A stretch of DNA of 64,000 nucleotides from Xestospongia bergquistia (lineage: Eukaryota > Porifera > Demospongiae > Haplosclerida > Petrosiidae): positions 7,137,501 through 7,201,500 of the forward strand of contig OZ014413.1 in the NCBI GenBank assembly GCA_963965975.1, in the 5' to 3' direction. This document shows, piece by piece, positions 11,050 to 22,990 of this stretch. Within the stretch, counting starts at the first letter, position 1, and every line of letters starts with the position of its first letter. Below the pieces are notes generated by a model, which ran no database searches, was not told where the DNA came from, and worked only from the letters and a program-made list of their open reading frames with translations. Both the position numbers and the translations under genes were made by a program.

Positions 11050-11121
11050 CTTCCCCCTGCCGCCTGGTGGCCTAAAAAAAATTTTTAAAAATATCCAAGG
11101 CCGCCAGGTGGCGGGGGGAAG
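11050..11121. repeat. GC-rich hairpin, unit 2
   Basis: Counterpart of 7067-7138, with an extra G:T-type mismatch in the left arm (cctggtggcc). A GT microsatellite follows at about 11139-11169. Confidence 0.8.
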
Positions 11122-11263
11122 CTCTGATCTTCTAGGGTGCGTGTGTGTGTGTGCTGTGTGTGTGTGTGTTGACTGGTCCCTTTTCACTTCCTCTGTCTCT
11201 CTTCACTCTCTATTCATTCATTGTTACTATCAGTTCTTAACTACTTTCTTTCTTTCCCTGCAG

Positions 11264-12905
11264 GAGCAGTACTGGTGATAAAGGTGAGCTATCTCTCCAT
11301 CCATCCATCCACTTCTCATCCATTCTTTAGTAGTCCAGTTGTTATTCTTCTCTTTCTCCCTCTATGTTCTCAACTTGTGGACTGACTGGACTCTTGGGAA
11401 CTCTCTTAACTTCTCTTTCCTGCAATTACTGGATTGGAGACCTTCACTGGACTTCTTTGGGACTCATCAACTACAGAGACTGTCTTTTTTTCTTTTCAGT
11501 TTTCTTTTTTTTTCTTGCAATTTTTTGTTTTGTATTTTTTTATTCTTGATATTAATTGTCTTTAAAACATTTTCACTGAAATTTCTGAAAAGTCATTTTT
11601 TTCATAAATATTATTGTTTAACTTTTTAACTTTGAAAATAAATAATTTTTTTATTGCTTGAATTCTTTTGAAACAATACATGTAATACTTCTTCTTTTTA
11701 ACAAGCAACTACAATCAGTTTATTATATTCTAATCATACTGAATTCTTATAAATTTTTAAGCTACAGTATTATCCATCAGTTTATTTATTATACCTACAT
11801 CAATTATTTATATTATTGCCAATATTTTTCTAGCTTTGTATCATAATATATTAACATTCATTTACAAAAATTAATTTAAAATGTGTGAAATTGTTTTGCT
11901 TGATAGGAGTGTGCTATGATTGATATTTTAAATTAATTTATTTAATTTCTTATTTTATGCTATGTTATTGTTGTTAATGCATTATAACACTGCCTTTACT
12001 TTTAAAAATCATTCTTGTGACTTGAAAACTGTCTTATTTTTTAAAAGTTTATCATCGTTTTTATTACTATTTTTTTATAATCAAATTCAACCTATCTGTT
12101 GTTGGAAAGTATACGGAGCTAAATACTTTTTTAGCATTTCATTTCTATACAAAATTTTAGAATGTTTTTGTATACTTCCGTATACTCTAATGATTATCAG
12201 ATGAAGAAAAAGCACTCAAGGCTCACCAACCGGCTTACAAAGACCAGGTAAGTATATTATGTGATTATCTATTAACTTACAAGTTACCATATCAATTTGA
12301 TGATGTCTATACTCCTTGTTTATAAGAGAGTATTAACTTACTATTCTCTATTATTTGACTGTATATTGAATACTTAAAAACTGGTCTTATTACTTTTACT
12401 CACAACAACATATACTGATACATGACATAGTTGTCAGATTATGTTCTAAAAGCTTTGTTATAGAGTCAATTTAGAAGAAGCAATATCAGAAATATTTAAA
12501 GTAGACAAAAATATTACTATTATGTATAATGTTGCTATGTGTGTTACTATAAAGTAGATGTACTTGTTATTTGTAATAGTAAGAATTTCTTCTTATTGCT
12601 AGACAGCCAATACTGAGAGTAAAAATATTGAAAAATATATCACTGTAGTGGAAGAAGAGAGTATTTAAGGAGAAAAATGCCTAGCTCTATTAAAAGAGGT
12701 ATTACTCACCAAAACAAATTATTAACATATTTGATCTGTTATAAGTATGACTAATAATAATTATTAATATAACTTGTATTGTATACGAATTTTTATTTGT
12801 TATGACATAATTTAGTTTTGGTCTCATTTAGTCTTGAGATACTCTTGTATACCACAATGCAGTCATTTTAACCATAAAGAAGGTGGAGCTGATATTTATT
12901 ATAAT
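11264..12905 (+). pseudogene. Four exon-like pieces of the unidentified spliced gene, unit 2
   Basis: Pieces 11264-11283, 12201-12247, 12603-12698 and about 12839-12905 correspond to those of unit 1. The joined reading is SSTGDKDEEKALKAHQPAYK and so on, with the same in-frame TAA in piece 3. The intron between pieces 1 and 2 keeps about 0.29 kb lost from unit 1. Confidence 0.45.
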
Positions 12906-13195
12906 GTAAATATCAATTAATGCATGCACAAATCAGGAGCAGTACATGTACATATACTATTATACCTGTAGCCTGAATATATGGAGGTTATTTAGGAAAC
13001 ATATCAATTACGTATGGGAAAGTCACATTGGTATAGTAAATGACAAAAGAGTTAATATTAACATATCTGTGCTATTAATGAGGGAAAAGCTGGCAATACA
13101 GAGAAAACCATGTTTAAGAGTTGCTATATTCCATGTATAACATTCTAATTGTTGCCCATTCAAAGTGTGATGAGTATTAATGGCACATCTATGTT

Positions 13196-13669
13196 TTATG
13201 TATTATGAACATTTGATCGATTAGTAGCACTCTTTTCATTAATGAATGCATGCCATTCTGATCTAACATCAATAACTCTAAATTGAGAGTGAGAGAGAGA
13301 GGGAGAAAGAAGACAAACAATAGAAAGAATGTCAATAAAATAATACAATTTTAGTAGACATTTTATCTTACTCAATTCTACTAGTGTAATTACTTGTCTA
13401 ATGTTTCTTTGTCCACTGATCAATCCATATATCCATCCATCTATCTATTATCTATATGTCTATTAGTATACATTGTATTATAGACTTTTCATTATATGAT
13501 CATTAACAACTGGAATCATCTCTTATCTATCTCCAACTACCAGGCTACATTCAGGGCAGACCATATTTCTAGCATGGTAGTCCTCAATTAAATGAGCATA
13601 AAGATGTTGAGGACATCCTCTCGATCCTCCACTACATCGTTTTTTTGATAATCTTTTTCCTTCAGCCAT
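13196..13669 (-). pseudogene. TFIIB-like 5' gene fragment, unit 3
   Basis: Exon 1 begins at ATG 13669, ends with SLVVGDR and a stop at 13523. The four zinc ligands are intact, and the donor GT is again AT, as in unit 2. Exon 2 is 13277-13196 with VIDVRSEWHAFINEKSATN. It is essentially identical to the copy at 8907-9380. The missing cyclin folds make it a fragment by family standards; whether the 48-residue ribbon peptide is made is open. Confidence 0.75.
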
Positions 13670-14641
13670 AATCTACTCATTTGGTAGGTGGGGTCACTTG
13701 TATTGCTTAAGTAATCAGTAATCATTATTTTTGAGCAATTCAGCTGTTAATATTTTGTTTCCTGGTCCTATCCAGTATCTAGGTTCTCGTTATACTAAAC
13801 AATCTATTAGACAATATCTACCAACTATCTGTATGAAGGAAGCTTCGGGCAGTCTTACTGAGAGATAGAGGCTTTTTATCTAAAGAGTAGTTCCAAATCA
13901 AAATGTATGGTATGTTTTGTGTTATAAAGTACATTATAATAGAATAAAGAAGTTATTGAGAACTCAGGAATTATGTTTTATATGTGAATATGATAAGTTA
14001 CTCTTAGAAACCCAACCTCCTAGATTAAGGTCTGATGATATATTGACTGTAGAAGTATTTAAAATACCATGTCTAATATAGCTACACGTGATTATACTTA
14101 CATCATGATACTAATATTGTCATCTAGATTACATCCCCTAGCTATGATATACTCCTATGTCTTATACCAATCTTATGGAAAAGTAATAGTAAGCTTCAAA
14201 TATTGATATGATATAGTACAATTATTAAGTTCACAGTTCATGTATAACGCATTTTTAAGTCTGATATGTACTTAGTTAAATTAGCAGATGTCTTCTTTCA
14301 ATATTTGATGTATTTTCAATTAGGCTATTGGACAAGACGATCTCTATCCTCCTGGTGATGAAGCTTTCCATAAACTAATGACAATCCAATTACCGAAAGC
14401 ATATTGCAAATTTAACACTAATGACTTCTCTTTAATATAACTTAATGATACATTAAAATCATATTTGTAGGTGGTAGCTAGTGATCATGACTCATGAGTA
14501 TGACAAGAAATTTGGTCTGGTGTATTCTGATTGGTCAGTATGTCAGTTTCCATTAACAACTCGAGGAATAAGTAATAATTTACATATTTAGAAGAATTAA
14601 TTAATTGTTAATCAAATCAATTAAAATCAATGAATGTTGGT

Positions 14642-14884
14642 CACGCGTGGTTGAAGGTGTGAAAATATTTCCCGCCAAATTTGTCATGAGTTTGTGCCTT
14701 GTGTTTGTCAAAATGAAGTGTGAGAGAAGTGTCTTGAAAGTATATAGTGACTCCATTTTGCAAGCTTATATTAGTACACAGACCCCCGTGGGTCTTCGTC
14801 GCTACGACTCGTCTCTTCGTTGGATCACCCCTCTTCACGACTCGTCTCCTCGTTCGTCGCTTCTCGTCCCTCTTCGCTGGATCA
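14642..14884. repeat. GC-rich repeated tract, unit 3
   Basis: Copy of 6333-6575 and 10354-10596, nearly identical to the latter. Confidence 0.5.
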
Positions 14885-15029
14885 TTTTTTTTATTCAGTT
14901 ATGTTCACTTTTTATTTTTTTATTTTTTTATTATTTTTTGTAATTTTTGTTTGAATCAGTCAGTTCGCTAATTAATTATTTCTCTTCGTTTCTACAGGAC
15001 TCTATATTTCGAAGCTCTTACTATGAGTT

Positions 15030-15163
15030 TTCTGGTGTCTTGACTGTTCTCTGTTGTTTTTGACTGTTCTCTGATGTCTTGACTGTTTTCTCTGACGTTC
15101 TCTGATGTCTTGACTGTTCTCTGACGTTCTCTGGTGTCCTGACTGTTCTCTGATGTTCTCTAG
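15030..15163. repeat. Minisatellite, unit 3
   Basis: Shortest of the three versions; about two repeat periods fewer than unit 2. Confidence 0.85.
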
Positions 15164-15311
15164 ATGTAAAAGATGAGTCTCTCTCCTGCATGGTCTCTTC
15201 TGTCTTCTTCCTTCAAGCCTTCTTTCCTCTTCTTTTATTTTTTATTTTATTTTTATTTTGGGCTATTCAGCCCATACACATACACACACTCATACAAATC
15301 CTATTAATCAT

Positions 15312-15383
15312 CTTCCCCCTGCCGCCTGGCGGCCTAAAAAATTTTTTTAAAAATATCCAAGGCCGCCAGGTGGCGGGGGGAAG
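15312..15383. repeat. GC-rich hairpin, unit 3
   Basis: Counterpart of 7067-7138. A GT microsatellite follows at about 15401-15428. Confidence 0.8.
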
Positions 15384-15523
15384 TTCTGATCTTCTAGGGT
15401 GCGTGTGTGTGTGCTGTGTGTGTGTGTGCTGACTGGTCCCTTTTCACTTCCTCTGTCTCTCTTCACTCTCTATTCATTCATTGTCACTATCAGTTCTTAA
15501 CTACTCTTTTTCTTTCCCTGCAG

Positions 15524-17071
15524 GAGCAGTACTGGTGATAAAGGTGAGCTATCTCTCGATCCATCCATCCACTTCTCATCCATTCTTTAGTAGTCCAGTT
15601 GTTATTCTTCTCTTTCTCCCTCTATGTTCTCAACTTGTGGACTGACTGGACTCTTGGGAACTCTCTTAACTTCTCTTTCCTATAAATACTGGATTGGACA
15701 CCTTCATTGGACTTCTTTGGGACTCATCAACTACAGAGACTTTTCTTTTTTTCTTTTCAGTTTTCGTTTTTTTCTTACAACTTTTTAACTTTGAAAAAAA
15801 ATACTTTTTTTTATTGCTTGAATTCTTTTGAAACAATACATGTAATACTTCTTCTTTTTAACAAGCAACTACAATCAGTTTATTATATTCTATATAATCA
15901 TACTGAATTCTTATAAATTTTTAAGCTACAGTATTATCCATCAGTTTATTTATTATACCTACATCAATTATTTATATTATTGCCAATATTCTTCTAGCTT
16001 TGTATCATAATATATTAACATTAATTTACAAAAATTAATTTAAAATGTGTGAAATTGTTTTGCTTGATAGGAGCGTGCTATGATTGATATTTTAAATTAA
16101 TTTATTTAATTTCTTATTTTATGCTATGTTATTGTTGTTAATGCATTATAACACTGCCTTTACTTTTAAAAATCATTCTTGTGACTTGAAAACTGTCTTA
16201 TTTTTTAAAAGTTTATCATCGTGTTTATTACTATTTTTTATAATCAAATTCAACCTATCTGTTGTTGGAAAGTATACGGAGCTAAATACTTTCTTAGCAT
16301 TTCATTTCTATACAAAATTTTAGAATGTTTTTGTATACTTCCGTATACTCTAATGATTATCAGATGAAGAAAAAGCACTCAAGGCTCACCAACTGGCTTA
16401 CAAAGACCAGGTAAGTATATTATGTGATTATCTATTAACTTACAAGTTACCATATCAATTTGATGATGTCTATACTCCTTGTTTATAAGAGAGTATTAAC
16501 TTACTATTCTCTATTATTTGATTGTATACTGAATACTTAAAAACTGGTCTTTTTACTTTTACTCACAACAAACTATATTGATACATGACATAGTTGTCAG
16601 ATTATGTTTCAAAAGTTTTGTTTTAGAGTCAATTTATTAGAAGAAGGAATATCAGAAATATTTAAAGTAGACAAAAATATTACTATTATGTACAATGTTG
16701 CTATGTGTGTTACTATAAAGTAGATGTAATTGTTATTTGTAATAGTAAGAATTTCTTTTTATTGCTAGACAGCCAATACTGAGAGTAAAAATATTGAAAA
16801 ATATATCACTGTAGTGGAAGAAGAGAGTATTTAAGGAGAAAAATGCCAAGCTCCATTAAAAGAGGTATTGCTCACTGAAAACATTATTAACAAATTTGAT
16901 CTGTTATAAGCACAACCAATAATAATTGTTAATATAACTTGTATTGTACACAAATTTATATTTATTATGACATAATTTAGTTTTGTTCTTGTTTAGTCTT
17001 AGGGTACTCTTGTATACCACAATGCTGTTATTTTAAACCAAGAAAAAGGTGGAGATGATATAGATCTTAAT
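15524..17071 (+). pseudogene. Four exon-like pieces of the unidentified spliced gene, unit 3
   Basis: Pieces 15524-15543, 16374-16410, 16769-16864 and 17003-17071. Piece 4 is best preserved here: after gtcttag it reads GTLVYHNAVILNQEKGGDDI and DLN, ending at a good gtaagt donor. Together with pieces 1-3 this looks like a helical, perhaps TPR-type, protein. The TAA in piece 3 is present here too. No family named. Confidence 0.45.
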
Positions 17072-17336
17072 GTAAGTATCAATTAATGCATCCACAAATC
17101 AGGAGCAGTACATGTACATATACTATTATACCTGTAGCCTGAATATATGGAGGTTATTTAGGAAACATGTCAATTGCGTATGGGCAAATCACATTGGTAT
17201 AGTAAATGACAAGAGTTAATGTCAACATATCTGGAGTTAGTATATTCCATGTATAACATTTTAATTGTTGCTCATTCCAGGTATGAGTATTATTGACATG
17301 ACTATGTTTTATGTATACGATAAGTCCAATATTTGA

Positions 17337-17665
17337 TCAATTAGTAGCACTCTTTTCATTAATGAATGCATGCCATTCTGATCTAACATCAATAACTCTA
17401 AATTGAGAGTGAGAGAGAGAGGGAGAAAGAATAGAAAGAATGTCAATAAAATAGTACAATTCTAATACAATTTTTATCTTACTCAATTTTACTAGTGTAA
17501 TTACTTGTCTGATATTTCTTTGTCCACTGATCAATCCATATATCCAACCATCTATCTATTATCTATATGTCTATTAATATACATTGTATTATAGACTTTC
17601 CATTATAGGATCATTAACAACTGGAATCATCATTTACCTATCTCCAACTACCAGGCTACATTCAG
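17337..17665 (-). pseudogene. TFIIB-like fragment at the array edge, truncated
   Basis: Exon 2 (17397-17337) has VIDVRSEWHAFINEKSATN, then TGA where units 2 and 3 have an Arg codon. Exon 1 is cut after its last ten or so codons (17665-17638), although its GT donor (gtaaatg) is intact. It is dead as a gene. Confidence 0.75.
17523..17665. repeat. Truncated fourth unit at the end of the array
   Basis: The unit start is repeated once more and breaks off inside TFIIB-like exon 1 after the CCxGGCTACATTCAG segment. Unrelated DNA follows. This marks the right edge of the array. Confidence 0.85.
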
Positions 17666-19030
17666 TTATCAGTAATAACTATCATATTATCAATAAAATC
17701 AGAAGAGAGAGAAAGAAGGGGTCTGGTTCTATTACCACAGTGTTTGTACCTAACAATCTAAATACAGTCCTTTGTTGGTAAAATTTTGGAGAATAACTTA
17801 TATATCATTATTCTTTTATTTATTTACAGAAAAATTTAGTGGATAGAATAAATAACTGACTAGTCTTAACTTAATTATCCATCTATCAAGCTATCTATCT
17901 ATTCATCAATCAAGCTAGATGTCTTAATAATGAATCTAATATTACCTATTGACATGGTGCATTTTTAAAAGATATATTAAAGTTATAATCTAGCAAGCTA
18001 AGATCTATAAGTTAATCAATTTATAATTAATTATTCTACAACACTTCCTGTCAAATATTATAACATTGCTTAATTAGTATTAACATGGCAGGTAGATATA
18101 ATAATATAAGGATCGATGGATGGATTAATAGAATATAACTTGCTATAGTGGATATTGAGGAAGAAGTTAAGACTAGTCATTTATCAAATTGAGGCCACAA
18201 CAGAGAGAGGGAGACTCTAATCCTTCAACTACTGTGATCATTCCAAACATAACCACAGTTGTTAGAGAAGACAGAACAGGATTAATTAAAATCTTCCTAT
18301 AGTAACCCATCAAATGAGTCCCTTTGAACCATTGTATAAACGTTCGGAACTACGGTAATGGAGACAATTGATGAAAGAAGTGTCTCATTCTACCAAGTTC
18401 AGTTAGTTTCAATACATTGTACTAATAAAATGTAAGTAATTAGTGAGAATAAATTAATGTTACAGTTATAACTTCAATGATTTTTTTAGTATATCTTTGA
18501 CTAGTGGTACTAAGGATATACTATAAATGAATATTAGGGTCAACAACACCCGGGGGGTGTTGTTGACTCTAATAATTATTTATAATTGTTTCTAGTTTGA
18601 CTGGTTATGTAATTATTATTCATGTTAATATATCATACATTTTTCAATGGATTTTACTTTGTTCCTACATATATAGTCATTACAATTGATCATTAACAGG
18701 TTTGAACAGAGTCCATGCAATTACTGTAATATTACTATCTAATACTACTAACATTTCTAGATTATACTCTCACTAATACGTGATCCAAAATTATAAATCC
18801 TTCCTGAGTGAATGTGTTATATATTTTTTTCAAGAACCGTCTATTTTTTCAAGAATTTCTAGTTATAGAAAAGCTTTGTAGCGTTTTAAGAATAATTTAT
18901 CATTTCTTTCAAAAAAATATTCAAAAGCTCTGCTCAATATAATCTTAGTGTTGGAAAAAAAGTTAGAAATAAGAAGAATTTCACTATCTATTCAATTCAA
19001 TGTTGGCCACTTTGAAACTGCTTTTTAACG
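17666..19030. other. Spacer upstream of the first intact transporter
   Basis: 17880 onward is the left part of the large duplicated block (counterpart from 41338). Apart from paired hairpins at 18487-18573 I see no gene. A 65-residue open frame at 17584-17781 crosses the array boundary and is unsupported. Confidence 0.6.
18487..18573. promoter_or_regulatory. Twin hairpins upstream of the transporter at 19298
   Basis: Hairpin 1, 18487-18523: 12-bp arms (tagtatatcttt) with one mismatch and a 13-base loop. Hairpin 2, 18533-18573: 19-bp arms around gtcaacaacaccc with a GGG loop and one mismatch. The counterpart upstream of the transporter at 42810 has both hairpins perfect. Role unknown: cis-regulatory, replication-related or a tiny mobile element are all possible. 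Confidence 0.75.
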
Positions 19031-19139
19031 TTGTTGTTAGTCTTGTTACAACTGTGATAAAAGCAACCAGGTTTTTAAATAAGCCTCTAGTCATTTTAAC
19101 AGTTATTTGAAAGCAGTTGTTCCTTTCAGATTCATCATA

Positions 19140-19180
<41 letters not shown>

Positions 19181-19265
19181 CTGCTTAATAGAATGTATAT
19201 GAGTTATTTTTCAGCTCACGCTCTATTCTTTTTAAAACTGATTTTTCTGTGGTACTATACCAATC
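19031..19265 (+). promoter_or_regulatory. Shared proximal block of the transporter genes
   Basis: A block with gttgttagtct, then ataagcctctagtcatttt and acagttatttgaaagca lies about 200-270 bp before the ATG and recurs before every transporter copy (31108, 33235, 35970, 42530, 58258, 63085-63480). A second short element, TGTGGTACTATACC, lies about 40-50 bp before the ATG in most copies. An AT microsatellite (19143-19176) separates them here. Conservation suggests a core promoter or 5' UTR, but recent shared ancestry alone could explain it. Confidence 0.55.
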
Positions 19266-19297
19266 AACTCACTTATTAAACTACAAGATAAACAGAG

Positions 19298-20896
19298 ATG
19301 AGCTACAAGAACGTTTGCATTAGTTCTAAAGGAGCTCTTGTGGTACTGGCAACAAGTATCTTACTAACAACTAGTAATCTTATATCAGGAGGACTTTCCA
19401 CAAGTTTCATTGATAATTACTCATATGTCTTATTTGCTGGAATCAGTTTCCACTATCTCTTTTATCCTCTTCTTGGTTTGTTAGGTGAGAAATGGATGAG
19501 ATATAAAGTTTTACTGGTTGGAATAATATTAATATTTGTTGGTTTCTTTATTGGAATTGTTACATTTGTGATTCTAGATTTTGTACATCTAAATAGAATT
19601 ATTGTAGTTGGTATATGTTTAGTTGTAAGTTTTCCATTCTTTTTTGGATATGGTATATTTGAAGCTAATATGATCCAATTTGGTACTGATCAACTTCAGT
19701 TTGCACCATCTCAAGAGTTAAGTAGTTTTGTTTATTGGGTTTTATACATGAATTATTTTTTATTAGCTTTTATTTTATTAATAGCATCAAATATTACAGC
19801 TTTTTTTTCTGAAAACAACAATTATTTTAGTTTCACTTTTATTTTTGGTTCTGGTATGCTTCTTATAATGATTGCAGTCTTGTCATTTTGTTGCTTCAAA
19901 AGTCACTTGGTTATTGAGCTAGCTCAACACAACAATCCTATCAAACTAATCTGGAGAGTAATGAGGTATGCTTGGAGTCACAAACAACCAGTGAGACCTA
20001 GTGCCTTTACATATGGAGAGTTTCCTCCCTCAAGACTTGATCTATGTAAAGAGAGATATGGAGGACCATTTACTACTGTACAAGTAGAAGATGTCAAAAC
20101 CTTTTTCTACATACTTAGTATTGTTTTAGGAACATTTGGATATGGATTTATTGACACTAAATCGAAAATCTGTGATCAATATTTAGTTCTTATACGAAAA
20201 GATGGTCCAAATAGTTTCACAGAAAATCTCTTACTGACATATCCTCTAACAGTTCCATATCTTTTCATTACATTTGCAGTTCCTATTCATCAATTCATAG
20301 TAGTTCCTTTCTTCTCTAATTGCATTCCTATTATGTTAAAACGTATATGGATTGGACTAGCAGTATTAATAGTAGAGTCAATAATAACAACTGTTATAAG
20401 CTATTTCATGACTAGAGATATCAGAAATGATTTAATTATCAATGATTTGTGTTTGACATTTGTCAACAACATAACCTTTCAAAATAAAATACAATCAGAT
20501 GTACTAACATTACCTTTCTATATAATGGCTGTTCCTCAGTTTTTTACTGGTGTCAGTATTTTGCTAGTTCAATTCACAAGTTTAGAGTTTATTCTAGCTC
20601 AAGGTCCTCGTACTATGCAAGGATTGTTAATTGGAATATGGTACATAAGCAATGGTATTTATTGTGTACACCTAACTATGGCAAGCTCACCATTAGGATG
20701 CAGTTGGGAGTATTATGCTGTTAAGACAGGTGTTGTTTTCATTTCGGTTATTATTTTCACTATTGCTGCATATAAATACAAGTATAGACAACGTAATGAA
20801 CTATCTGATGTTAATGAGAGATTGATCATTACAGAATATACTGAAAGACAACTAGTACAGGAATATGGTGGCATAAGTGCAGAATATACTAGATGA
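19298..20896 (+). CDS. POT/SLC15-like MFS transporter, intact but tail-truncated
   Basis: A single open frame of 532 residues with about twelve hydrophobic segments, expected in a cellular membrane. Evidence for the POT (proton-coupled oligopeptide transporter) type: PLLGLLGEKWMRYKVLLVG at 57-75 (loop 2-3), FGYGIFEANMIQFGTDQLQ at 116-134, a cytosolic linker with SRLDLCKERYGGPFTTVQVE at 245-264, and EFILAQGPRTMQGLLIGIWY at 430-449, like the late-helix E...AP.sMks signature. The canonical N-terminal ExxER proton/peptide motif is absent, so the substrate is uncertain. The start has the conserved leader gataaacagagATG. Against the copy at 42810, a CGA-to-TGA change ends the protein about 24 residues early, removing an acidic, Asp-rich tail; the remaining sequence stays readable to about 20968. 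Its downstream neighbour converges with it. Confidence 0.88.
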   Translation: MSYKNVCISSKGALVVLATSILLTTSNLISGGLSTSFIDNYSYVLFAGISFHYLFYPLLGLLGEKWMRYKVLLVGIILIFVGFFIGIVTFVILDFVHLNRIIVVGICLVVSFPFFFGYGIFEANMIQFGTDQLQFAPSQELSSFVYWVLYMNYFLLAFILLIASNITAFFSENNNYFSFTFIFGSGMLLIMIAVLSFCCFKSHLVIELAQHNNPIKLIWRVMRYAWSHKQPVRPSAFTYGEFPPSRLDLCKERYGGPFTTVQVEDVKTFFYILSIVLGTFGYGFIDTKSKICDQYLVLIRKDGPNSFTENLLLTYPLTVPYLFITFAVPIHQFIVVPFFSNCIPIMLKRIWIGLAVLIVESIITTVISYFMTRDIRNDLIINDLCLTFVNNITFQNKIQSDVLTLPFYIMAVPQFFTGVSILLVQFTSLEFILAQGPRTMQGLLIGIWYISNGIYCVHLTMASSPLGCSWEYYAVKTGVVFISVIIFTIAAYKYKYRQRNELSDVNERLIITEYTERQLVQEYGGISAEYTR

Positions 20897-22739
20897 CAAC
20901 TGATACACAAAGAAGGTGAAGATGATATTGACAATGACACAACTGCAGGTGATGTTAATTCTGTTTAAAGCATTCATGCATAATGACTTATTTAGATGCA
21001 ATGCCATATAATATAAATAATTCTATATCTACAAACGATTTGAATTTTTTATGCATATCATAATTACTAAAATAATAATTTTATGTATACTTTAATTATC
21101 TATGTACATATAGATAGTGAGTATAATTTGTTTATATACAGTTGATTTTTTTAATAATTTTTGATCAATTATTGCATATGTCAAGATGCCTATAACATTG
21201 TCATAAAAGGAATCTGATCCCTATATTTAATTAAGACCATTAAAATAATATAGTTATAGCATTTTCATGCATATGATATATTTGGTCTTGACATATTTCA
21301 TGTTTACTTTACAACTAGGCCAATAAAGACCAAACATGTATTCAATAGTACAGACATTATCTGTAGCACTAGTAGGTGATATATGAGGTTTATATCATAG
21401 GTTTATTAATCCATTTTATGTACAATTATGTTAGAAAACTATAAGGCAGCTTTTAAAATGATAAACAGTACTGTTAAAATAAATCGTTTAATTATTCATA
21501 CTTGTGATCTAGTTCATTTTTACAACTCCAAGGTTTAAAAGTCTTCTTTTTCCGATGCAGTTGCTTCTATATCAATAGCATGTTCAGGTATGAATGTATA
21601 CTGTCCTATAAAAGGACACTTCTGTTTCTTTGGCTTTTACCTTAATAACTTGAATATGTAATCAAGAGTACAGACTTTATCTTTAGCAATTACCTGATGA
21701 GTTACTTTGCAAACTATCTCTAGTGATAAGCAGATTATAAAAAAGTCATGGTCCTTTGAAATTCTTTGAACTCTGCAATGAAAAGAGAGGAAAATCATCA
21801 TCTAACAAAATAGAATGTACATCTAAATAGGAAGAGAAAATAAGAATTCACTGTTCAGTGAAAAAAGAAATACAATGCAAACACTTAAAAATATTTCTCC
21901 ATAATGTCTTTCATTTAAGACTGAACTAAAAAGGTAGATATCAGCCAGCTTGTCTCATTACTTCTACTACTACTTTCTGTATCTCCTCATCTTGTGTGGT
22001 TCTGAGAATAATCCTATTCTTTAGTGAAGGGAAAGACTTTGTGGTAGCCTTTTTGTAGGCAAAGGTATAGTTCATGTAACATGAGTTATGATCTAAGAAC
22101 AGCCTTGAGCTCACCAACCCAAGTTATGACTAGACAAAGAGGTAAGAATAGGATATGTAGGAATATAGAGAGATAGTGAGAGCTAGAGATGAATGGTTAG
22201 GATGGCCAAATAAACAGACTGTTTGAATAGAATTAGTCCAAGACCAAGGAAACTACGGATTTTAAAACTTAAATCTTCACTGTGAAGCCTGAGTGAGCAT
22301 ATGTGAGAGCTTTATTAGGCTTGCTGCCTTCTCAATTGTGTAGTATCCATTTGGTCCATGATTCTAACTGATTAAACAAATCTAACACATGTTGAAGGAA
22401 CTAGTGAGCAACTAAAAAAGCCCAGCAAGTACCTAAAATATAGTTATCTATATTTGACCAATCAGATAGCTTCATTTAATAATTAGAATGTATGTATTAT
22501 CTTATAGACATCTAGTCAGTTTTGGAATGAAACTTGCTATTAGATCCACCCTTTATTGTAACTTTGTAAGAACAACAATTAACTCCTGTTTTCAAGCAAT
22601 TTTTTCTCTGTAACTACTCAAAATTTGTTAGAAACATTGCCAACACCTATTGGATATTGAATTTATATTAAATGTTTAGTTTACATGCATAATCAACAAG
22701 TTAACTGATTGGACACATAGAATCCCCAAATTTGTGAAA
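20897..22739. other. Spacer 3' of the transporter
   Basis: Contains the lost acidic tail (20897-20968) and then AT-rich DNA matching 44480-46330 of the second block, apart from a roughly 240-bp extra piece there (45656-45898). No gene seen. Confidence 0.6.
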
Positions 22740-22990
22740 CCACTCACTGCTAAACAAGCCCAACACCAAACATTGTAACTAGTATCTGAATCATAACAGA
22801 TTTTTGCTGAGGTAAACATATCAATAATTATTAACAATAAATTTATGACTTGTACAGCAGTTACCGGTACCTGAACTGAGGAATAAGCTATTGTGTTGGA
22901 AAGCTATAGAGGAAATGACTGATTATAATGAGGACAACAATTAGTGCAAGATATAAGAGCCAAAAAAACATACTAACTTTGGTGTTTTTA
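22740..22990 (-). pseudogene. Short relic of the beta-helix protein membrane domain
   Basis: On the minus strand, pieces resembling LVVVLIIISHF and SSVQV.VTAVQ with a V-less helix can be read between stops. The same relic is at 49790-50040. It lies between the convergent intact genes. Confidence 0.6.

Larger units (their letters stand above)
9123..13411. repeat. Tandem array unit 2 (about 4.29 kb)
   Basis: Near-identical to unit 3 over most of its length; the blocks at 12946-13423 and 8657-9134 are also almost the same. It lacks the 1.3 kb segment of unit 1 and shares the deletion joint at about 9755 with unit 3 (about 14043), so the unit 2/3 duplication is later than that deletion. Confidence 0.9.
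13412..17522. repeat. Tandem array unit 3 (about 4.11 kb)
   Basis: Third direct unit. It differs from unit 2 mostly by short indels: a shortened minisatellite, loss of about 105 bp at about 15783 (unit 2 about 11525-11625), and a diverged, shorter right end (16860-17520). Confidence 0.9.

Noticed and set aside
20713..20940. 75-codon open frame on minus within the transporter 3' end (also 44224-44451)
   Set aside because: It lies opposite the coding strand of a confident transporter and its conservation follows from that gene.
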